From Desmodesmus armatus (Eukaryota > Chlorophyta > Chlorophyceae > Sphaeropleales > Scenedesmaceae): DNA of 64,000 nucleotides. Each line of letters starts with the position of its first letter. The first letter of the stretch is position 1. Shown here in pieces: positions 56,577-64,000 of this stretch. The notes beneath the pieces are model-generated. The model saw nothing but the letters and a program-made list of their open reading frames with translations. It had not been told where the DNA came from and made no database searches. The stretch covers positions 186,001-250,000 of the forward strand of contig VIIQ02000764.1 in assembly GCA_007449985.2 (NCBI GenBank), written 5' to 3'. A program made the translations under genes and the position numbers.

Positions 56577-59500
56577 CCTCTCCCCAAGGCTCTGAGGGGC
56601 AAGAGGCATGGCAAACAGACAAGCCAGTTCCCCAGCAGCACACACAGGAGCTTTGCAGCAGTATAGCTCAAGCTGCAGGGTCACAGCCTGCACAGGCAGC
56701 TGCTACAGCTCCTGAGGCACCTGTTAGTGCTGTCAGCGCTGAGAGCAAGCCTGCTTTCTCAGCTCTGACAGTGGTGCTCATGGGTGCTAACCCCGACACT
56801 GTGGAGGCTGCTGCTGCGGAAGTGCGGCGGCTGGTACAGGCAGCTTGCACTGCTGCCACGCCAACTGCCGGCAGCAGTAGCAGCAGCTGCAGCAGCAGTG
56901 GCGATAGCAGCAAGTGCCAGGGGGCTCTGGCAATCAACATCATCCCAATCCCGGGGCCAGCTTTCACCAGCGGCATCGGCCTAGAGCCCACGAGCAACTA
57001 CTATACCCTCATTGTGCGGAACATTGCACCCTCTGGGGAATATGGGGTGCGGTCTTTTGCAGAGTATGTGCAGCAACCGCACCTTGCCGCCTGGAGGCTG
57101 ACCCCAGTGCCCTCTCAAGCACAAGCAGCACCAGGCAGTCTGCCACAAGCTACAGGAGGCAGTACGTCAATTCCCAGCCCTTTGCCCTCACAATCACAAG
57201 CAGCGGCGAAGGGAAGGAGCAGCTCTAAAGCACGTGCACCAAAAACTGTGTCGCAGGCAGCAGTTGCAGCAAGACATGGTACACAGCCCCGCAACGCCGC
57301 AATGGACGGCGGCATGTATGTGCCGCTACATGTGGAACAGGTAGTGCTAGCAGCACATTTGGCAGCAGGGGCATTAGCCTCTGTCATGCAGGTGCCTCAG
57401 CCACGGGTGCTGTCACTGCTAGCACCAGCAGACACAACCGCAGCAGTTGGGATCAGCAGCTATCCGCCTGCCAATGTGCTGAGCAGGGGGCTTCAAGCCT
57501 CCCTACAACGCTCTTCGACACCACCAGGTGCACAGCCACAGGTGCTAGCTGCATCAGGGTCAGCAGAAGTCTTGCAGCAGCAGCAGCAGCAGCAGGGTCA
57601 GCAGGAACAGCAGCAGCAGCTTTTAGCGGGGCTCCTGGCCATGCTGAGTCAAACTTACAGCCCTGGGTTTGACTTGTCGTGGGGCCTAGGGAGTGTGGCG
57701 CCTCTTGCAGTGCTGAATGTTGACTGGGGACTTGACTGTCTGCAGCAGAAGCTCAACTGGTGCAACGGTGAGCCAAGAGACTGCCGCAGTCTGATCGGAT
57801 CAGCTGGGTCTGTCAAGCACGTGTTGCATCAGTGACATGTCCATTGGCCTGCAGATCACCCCAGGGTGCCCACGTCTTGTGCAAACTTGCGCCTCAAACC
57901 CAGTCGCGGCCGTGCTTGATGGGCTGTGGACAAAAACATCACGTTGCTGCCGCCGCTGGTTGTTGTGACTATGGGGCTATCATGCATGTTGCAGGTGACA
58001 ACCGGGACGTCACCTACCTCTCCACCCTGCCCTTCTACACACTCGACTTTCCAGATCTGGTGCTGTTGGTGGCAGGCATCAACCATGTCAAAGCAGGTAG
58101 GTACGAGTGTCACACCGGTAGTATGGGGTTGAGGGCTTGGACCGATTCGGTCACAGTGGCCACACACCCATGGGTGGCCTACACATCACACACTTGACCA
58201 TGTTTGACCCAAGTGCCAGTTGGGTTCAGTGAACTGCCAGCAGGATGATAATGAGGGCCGCAGCATGAGATTATCTTCAGGTGTGCATGCAGAGGGTTGG
58301 GGGAGGTTGTTACAAGACTGTTGCAAGTGGATACTTCGACCGACTTTCACCACTATTCTCGGCACTGCCGGGTCAACAAGCACCCTTCACTGAGAAGTAA
58401 CCCAGGATCTGGCGTGTGCACTACGCTGTGTCATGGTTGACCACCAATATTTTTCAAGAGCAGTGCTACTATACAGTCAAGTGACCAAGTGACCAAGTTG
58501 ACCAAGTACAATCAAGTGACCAATCAAGTGACCAAGTGACCTGTTGTTGTGCTAATATGGTGCACCACTAAAAATAAAAAAGCTAAAAAAGAATTTTCAC
58601 AGAATTGCTTGGAAACGCTCAAACGTTGCATACATATCATTGATAAAATAATTGATGACAAAGGAAGCTTCCCAAGAGCTTCCTGGACCGTCTCGACACT
58701 GTCAGAATTCCACCAACGGGGTTGCCAGCACACACTCCACTCGGTTGGTCTAGCAGTCCTGCAGTCAACTTGCACAGTTCACACATGGCACCAGTGCTTA
58801 TAACCATAGCACAATGGTGTGAAAAGGTATGGAAGTGCACCACTGGGTGGGGAGATTGCTTGGGGTATGTTGGGCGGCGTGTGAGCAGGTAGGCACCTGG
58901 TTGCCTCACAGGGAGAACAGGGAGGAGGGAAGGGTGTCAAGGGCTACAGGCAATAGATAACAGAAGGCAGTTTGCACCAGATGGTTTTGCATGCTTTGCT
59001 GAGGATGACAGTACTGGGTAAGTGCAGCACCACTGCAGGGAAAATGCTGCACAGCTGGGCTGGCTCGGTGACTGCTGCAAGCTGCTGCTCTCACTACACA
59101 AATGCTGGCACTGGACCTACAGCTATTTCGGTTGTACAACACACTATTGCGCTGTGTGCAGGCATCCCGTGGGCGTGCTGCATTGGTTGCTGCTGCTGAC
59201 CCAGCTGACTGCAGGGACACTGCTGCACAGCTGGGCTGGCTGGGTGAGCTGCAAGCTGCCCTGACTATAAACAAGCTGACCAAAAGTTTGAGCAGTGCGG
59301 TTGCCCAACACACTATCGCGCTGGGTGCAAGTAACCCCGGGGCCCGCTGCATCGATTGCTGCTGCTTGCTGTTGCGGCTGACTGCGATCTGCTGCTGCGC
59401 GTACGCAAATCCATGCCTAAAACGATTACATTTCATTACTTGATGACCAATGCACGGCAGTCGCACTGTGGAAGGACTCTATTGAGCTGGTGGCGTCTGG

Positions 59501-61341
59501 CCTTCGATCGATTGCAAGGCTGCCTCCCATTGAACGATGTATCGTCGCAGGGCTTTACAATTGCATGCGCTTGTCACTGAACTATGCGTGTGTGGTGAAG
59601 TCACCACGCCTGCGTGCTGCCAAGCTGATCTCCATCACTCATTTGTTAGCAGGTTACTAATCCCCTGCACTCCCCACCAAGTGCAGCACACTGACTAGCG
59701 CTCTGCACAATTTACCCAGGTCATCCAGACACCTACTGCATTGTTTCCACGCCTTGTCACAGCCCCCCGTGCGTGCCGCCTAAGAAGCTTTTTAGTGGAG
59801 GGTCCTCTGCGCTAATATTGACCAGACATTGGTCCCTTTTCTAACTGCACCAGGACATGTTAGCAACACCTGTCAAATCTGACAGGTGTTGCTAACCTGT
59901 CAAACAGCATCCACATCCTGGTGCTGTCATGTTGTGCAGGGCTCGCAACATACATGAACGTTGCCATCACAGATCCCTTGCAGCAGAAGGGCCTCCTAGC
60001 CTTAGATGACGCTGAGCTGACCCAAGCAGGGCCGGCAGCTGCAGCAGCACTGGCCCAGCAGTCGACTATCAAAGCCTACAACAATGACAGCCTGACCAGG
60101 GACCTCACTTTGACGGCTGAAGACATGGGGCCCCTGCAGCTAAGAAATGATACAGGGCTCGCAGGCAGTACTGTACTGCAGGCGCTGCAGGACGGCTTGC
60201 TGTACATTGTGGCTGTAAGCCGTGACTGCTCAGGTGTGTGCTGGCAACAAAGACCTAGCAGCTGCCTCAGCGCGCGGTCCTGCTTTGCACCATGTGTTAT
60301 AGCAGCCTTACAGAAGCCACGGCTCTTCAAGGGGCCCTGGTTCCTACGGTGGCTAGTCAGTCCACACGTGAGGTGACACAAACCGTTCATGTTGATACAA
60401 TTGATCCTTGGATAACCATGGATGTGGTGTGCTGCTGCAATACTGCAGGTGTTGGATTCTTCTGCCGGGAGGTGCCGACAGCAGGCCCCAATAGCGCACC
60501 CCTCACCCGACCCCTGATGACAATTTCCCGAGTGTACGTGAACCCTGCCACCGGCGTGGGCCCAGACCCTGCGACCTTGGTACCCTTCAACACAGTGCTC
60601 CTCACACCCAAGGCAGCAGCTACCAGCAAAGGTCTGGGCCTCGGTACCTTGTCAGCACAAGTGCCAGTTGATACACCGCTTCCTGGTGATTTTGAGGCCC
60701 CTGATAAAGGGATTCAACAGGGCAGTGAGATGCTGCCGGAAGTCCAGCTGGCGGAGGGCCCAGCAACCGACTCTGAATCGGAGTTTGCAGCTATCCAGCA
60801 GCTCAACAGACCGGGTGGTGATGCACCAGCAGTGCTGTTAGGTTTGGGAGGCAGGAGAGGACTGCCAGTTTCCAGCAACGGCAGTACAGCTGCAGGGCCA
60901 AGCTCAAAGATGCAGGTGGTGTTGGTGGGTTCAGTAGACACTGGCCTTAGGCCGCGCGCTGTTCAGAGAGCGGGGGAAGTGTTGCAAGCAGATGGTCAAG
61001 AGACTATTTGGCAGCCAGGGAGGCTTCCTGCTGGGTTTGCAGAGCTGGCAGCTCGGCACACTCCCCCAACATGCGCAGCACAACGAAGCAGCAGTGAAGC
61101 AGACAGTAATTTCATCACCGGTGTGCCGATGCAGAGCGTTGTGAGGGATCCGTGTGTGAGAAGCATAGTAGGTATGAGTCAGTGTACCCCAAAGGGTTCA
61201 CCAGATGTGTGCTGCGGGTTTGTGCAGGAGTGGAGTGCTTCTGGGTGTTGGTGTGCAGCGTCGGGACAGCAGTTGCTTGAGAGTATGCCCTCGAGTATGA
61301 CACCTGTCCTGCTGCAGCTGCTGGGATGGGCGTGTGAGTGA
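54703..61341 (+). CDS. Large secreted protein of unknown function, 7 exons
   Basis: Exons 54703-54917, 55069-55166, 55389-55989, 56269-57767, 57995-58096, 59940-60233, 60449-61341; all GT-AG and phase-consistent, 1,233 residues. A signal peptide (FLLLALLILTLGHVTG) follows the start. Conserved-looking blocks are LLFRAQPGYIDFGFARTPV (residues ~200), RYFGVTGYLHTSYLPDEQQW (~305), FSALTVVLMGANPDTVEAAA, YYTLIVRNIAPSGEYG, GDNRDVTYLSTLPFYTL, LATYMNVAITDP, LLYIVAVSRDCSG and FFCREVPTAGPN..ISRVYVNPATGVGPDP. From memory these resemble blocks in uncharacterised secreted bacterial and algal proteins (VxRDCGG, FRxYVEPATxxGP), but I cannot name a family. Poly-Ser, poly-Gln and Ala-rich inserts separate the blocks, and the Cys-rich end (CVRSIVGMSQCTPKGSPDVC) suggests disulfides. 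No membrane anchor or catalytic motif is recognised. Confidence 0.75.
58299..58360 (-). repeat. Copy of a dispersed repeat (also at 31726 and 61913)
   Basis: On the minus strand this reads GAGAATAGTGGTGAAAGT...GTATCCACTTGCAACAG...GTAACAACCTCCCCC. It parallels 31726-31776 (GAGAGTACCGCTTTGCGGTG, then GTATCTACTTGTAACAACCT). It lies in the long intron 5 of the secreted-protein gene. Confidence 0.65.
58474..58541. repeat. CAAGTGACCAAGT tandem repeat in intron 5
   Basis: About six imperfect copies of (T)CAAGTGACCA occur in the 1,843-bp intron of the secreted-protein gene. Confidence 0.85.
59030..59395. repeat. Diverged ~190-bp tandem duplication in intron 5
   Basis: Unit 1 contains TGCTGCACAGCTGGGCTGGC and ACAACACACTATTGCGCTG; unit 2 repeats both in the same order at about +190 bp (59220 and 59308) with TTGCTGCTGCT downstream of each. 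It is non-coding in the model. Confidence 0.75.
59859..59896. repeat. Perfect 17-bp stem, 4-base loop, 43 bp before a splice acceptor
   Basis: GTTAGCAACACCTGTCA, loop AATC, TGACAGGTGTTGCTAAC. The hairpin would sit just upstream of the acceptor at 59937-59939 of the secreted-protein gene, in the position where branch point and polypyrimidine tract normally lie. Confidence 0.95.
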
Positions 61342-63332
61342 AAGTGCCATGGCCCTGCACCTTTAACAATCACTGTATTTTATATTGCCGTGTCACAGCT
61401 GCTTGTCGCACCCACAGCCTATACTACAGGCGTACGTAGTACAGTACTGTGGTTGGCATTGCAAGCTCAGCAATCCTAGTATGACATCCTGTACAATGTT
61501 GACATGTCATGCTTTTTGAACCAAAAAACGAGCCTGCAGTGCAGTAGCGGCAGCAGCATCACTTCCCCCTGAAGCCGTCATGGGTTGAGCCTGAGGCCAG
61601 GTCAACTGTACTATGCAATGTCTGCCCAGATGCAGACGTGGTCATTACTGACGTCCGGCATTTGAGATGCACTAAAGCTTTGTGGCAAGCCTGTCAAGAT
61701 GGGCCGGCCTAGACTGCTACCCAGTGATGCCTCCCTGGTCCAAGTAGCAGACTGACCTGTCACGTTACATAACCTGAATGCTGGCAAAGACACTGGCCAG
61801 GCTGTGATGTCCGCCCACCCTTGTAGCGGCTCGCAGTGGTGAAGGGGTTTCGGTGGTTTACCCTTCACGCGAGGTGATACCAAGCTTCGGCTTCGGCAGT
61901 TTACTACGTCTGGAGAGTACCACTATGTGGTGAAAGTATCCAGTAATGAGGGAATGACAGCACAGTGGCAGCATATGCAGCGGCAGTTCCATCTCCCCTT
62001 CCTTCCTTTATAACCAATCCACAGTCATACAATTTGCCCCAACTGTCAAGTTCAACTGGGCTGTGGCACAGCCAACGGAGCCAATCATAACTAGTGTCGT
62101 TTATTGTACTGAGGAAACAAACCGGGAACACCAATTTCCCATACTACCAATGGCTCTGCCACTATGGCATAGCAGTGACAACAACACAAGCACGCTTCGT
62201 ACATACCCTGCAAAACCCAGGCCGCACTCTACATCAGCTGCTGATCTGTAACAGATGACACTGTTGTGTGAGAAAGGATTGTACTCATGGTTTTCAACAG
62301 AGCACCCAGAGACACCTGTGCTCCTCTCAAACTATGAGAGGGAGCTTGAAGCTCCAAACGATGCACAACCCGTAGGATAACCATCACAGCCGTCATCTGG
62401 CTGGTACTGCAACATCTTGGCAAACATGATGGTGTTGCAGGCAATGCCAGAACACTTGACCCAAACATTGGGCACTGGCCACCCCGGGCATGCGCAACCA
62501 CAGTGATCCCTTCAAAGAACACTCTGCATCTCCTGGGCAGGCCCTAGACAGATACAACCCGTACAACTGTTGCTGACGCCTCGGACACAAGTTTTTCATC
62601 CACGACCCGTGTGACTAGTCAGTACTGATGACAGATCTGTGATCCCGCCAAAGCCGCTGCAACTGGGTGTTCGACACCTTGTCGACGCATGCAGGCCCAA
62701 GATCTAGCCCAACCCAGATGTTCAGTTGACTAATCAAACCAGTGTCCTGGCCCATGGTACTAACATTGTCAACACGCAGCTACGATCGCACCTTGCCATG
62801 CTGACAGTGTGCCTGTATCATTGACACTTCACCACCGGTTGGTGGGGGTATCATCATACAGGCGGCCTGTATCACTGACACTTCACCACCAGTTGGTGGG
62901 GGTATCATCGAGCCTCATGAAACCTCAGGCTAACTCACTCGTTGAAGGAGTGCTATTATTGCTTGCCAAGCATGCTTGGCAGCCTGCGCGGCTGATAGCA
63001 AACCAGCCATATCTCGGGCCCCACTCACAGCAACATTGGGACGCAAGATGGGGCATCATTACGCATGCACTGCCGGTATGGCAGACGTAAAGCATTTAAC
63101 CAACTTGGTATTCCAGGAATAACACCAAGCTATCAACCCAGCCATAGTGTGTCTCGGACCCACTGACAGCAACACTAGCATCTTGTTGCTAGCCAGTCAA
63201 CACACAGAAATCATCAGGCATGCATTTCCGGCACCACACCGGCAGACGTAACGTGATAACGTCATAAGCAACTTGGTCTGGAAGATCACTTGGTTGATAA
63301 CCATGTCATGCAGAGCAGTGTACAGCAACTCA
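61342..63332. other. Intergenic region between two convergent genes
   Basis: No gene supported. It holds both 3' UTRs, a third copy of the dispersed repeat (61913-61940), and a ~54-bp tandem duplication at 62811-62910 (GCCTGTATCAYTGACACTTC units), each with an internal CACCACYRGTTGGTG palindrome. A further diverged duplication links 63006-63090 and 63140-63255 (CGGGCCCCACTCACAGCAAC / CGGACCCACTGACAGCAACA). Confidence 0.45.
62811..62910. repeat. Tandem ~54-bp duplication with internal palindrome
   Basis: Two units begin GCCTGTATCA and contain ACTTCACCACCRGTTGGTGG. The first ends in TACAGGC, the inverse of its start, so a single unit resembles a tiny hairpin element. Confidence 0.8.
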
Positions 63333-64000
63333 TCATGGAAGGTTGCGTACGGTGTACAGCTGAAACAGCCCATGCCCTGCTGCACACTGTCCTGGGGTGA
63401 CTCCAACTGACAGCAGTCCTCCCAGCAGTCCGATCAATGGGACGTTGTGGTGCAGGCCCACCGATGACTGGCTGCTGACGGTGCGATCATCTGCATAGGT
63501 GCCGTCCTGTGCAGGCCCAGCAACCAAAGCACCTGGCAGAAAAGGGCGGGAAAGTGTAGACACCGAGGGTTTAGATTGCCTGCAGCTCAAGCTGTCACAA
63601 CAGTGTTGCTGCCTGTGCCAGGCTGGCCGGCTTCCTGACTGTCAAAATTGTCTCAGCATGGCATGAATGGTTGTCCAACAATCATGGGATGGCATCTTTG
63701 CATGCGGCGCATACATGCCGTGTTTACGTCTGCCGCGTTCTTGACAAATGTTGACAAGCCTACCTTTCAGTTGCACGGGGTTGGCTGCTTGAGCCATCAG
63801 CCCAGCAGCAACACCACAGGCACCATCCTTAGTACAGCTGGCCAGCCTGTGCTGGGGTCGGGTAGGTGAGGACTTGCCATAGCCAATCAGGTAGCTGAAG
63901 GTGGTGCTGCGACCGGAGCCAAGCACGTACTGCGTCTGCAGCACAGAAGGATAAGCGGCACAGAGCAGTACAGTCATTGTAGTGGAGGGGTTTAAAAGAC
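63333..64000 (-). CDS. C-terminal end of a GH9 (endo-beta-1,4-glucanase-like) gene, partial
   Basis: GH9 enzymes cut beta-1,4-glucans by inversion, in plants and algae usually at the wall. Two exons are clear: 63935-63764 (CAG acceptor, GTAGGC donor) and 63532-63333, joining in phase (K|G). The order matches the GH9 C-terminus. TQYVLGSGRSTTFSYLIGYG corresponds to the usual DYILGxNPxxxSYxVGxG, then the P.H..R region appears as RPQHRLAS, then NPVQLKGALVAGPAQDGTYA matches PNPxVLYGALVGGPxxxDxY, followed by DDR and a GLLGGLLSV helix. The rest of the gene lies beyond the right edge (exon upstream of 63935 not identified). The expected catalytic Glu and the signature His are not seen (Ser and Gln in those positions), so activity is doubtful. 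Family call rests on these aligned blocks. Confidence 0.75.

Overview
This is a piece of a nuclear genome from a green alga, most likely a chlorophycean. Spliceosomal GT-AG introns interrupt nearly every gene. There is a plastid granule-bound starch synthase, a plant-type TSET/TPLATE endocytic subunit, a GH9 fragment and a LINE fragment, and CAG/CTG-rich codons and microsatellites are dense throughout. No bacterial operons, Shine-Dalgarno sites, rRNA, tRNA or CRISPR array were seen. Exon models below were built by hand from splice-site sequence, reading phase and family conservation. No transcript evidence was available.

Layout. 1-279 (+): 3' end of an unidentified gene. 1210-3348 (+): ankyrin-repeat protein. 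3.35-15.2 kb: a repeat-rich stretch with a 169-bp hairpin, scattered coding-like segments on the minus strand, 2.4 nearly identical copies of a 1,930-bp tandem unit, and a G-rich minisatellite. 15.6-25.1 kb (+): a large modular secreted or membrane-anchored protein with EGF-like, sushi-like and GCC2/GCC3 exons, most of them symmetrical phase 1-1. 25.1-33.4 kb: no gene I can support; diverged repeats and a fold-back element. 33.5-38.5 kb (-): granule-bound starch synthase, 11 exons, with a one-base deletion in exon 7. 38.85-44.2 kb (-): TML/TCUP, the muniscin-like subunit of the TSET complex, 13 exons. 44.5-50.2 kb (+): type I DnaJ with a plastid-like N-terminus, divergent from TML; one intron holds a LINE relic. 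51.1-52.8 kb (+): multi-pass membrane protein of unknown family. 54.7-61.3 kb (+): a 1,233-residue secreted protein of unknown function, 7 exons. 63.3-64.0 kb (-): C-terminal end of a GH9 endoglucanase-like gene cut by the window edge.

The genes look like unrelated single genes rather than a pathway cluster. Starch synthesis (GBSS), endocytosis (TML), plastid proteostasis (DnaJ) and extracellular or wall proteins (modular sushi protein, secreted protein, GH9) sit side by side.

Two things stand out. First, exon edges together with their splice sites or stop codons are repeatedly duplicated into neighbouring introns or UTRs, in at least four genes here; in DnaJ five copies of one splice acceptor lie in tandem. 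Second, the modular extracellular gene appears to have grown by duplicating blocks of phase-1 exons, an exon-shuffling design better known from animals. Other observations include a 94-bp perfect-centre palindrome inside an intron, and a GH9 C-terminus that appears to lack the usual catalytic His and Glu.
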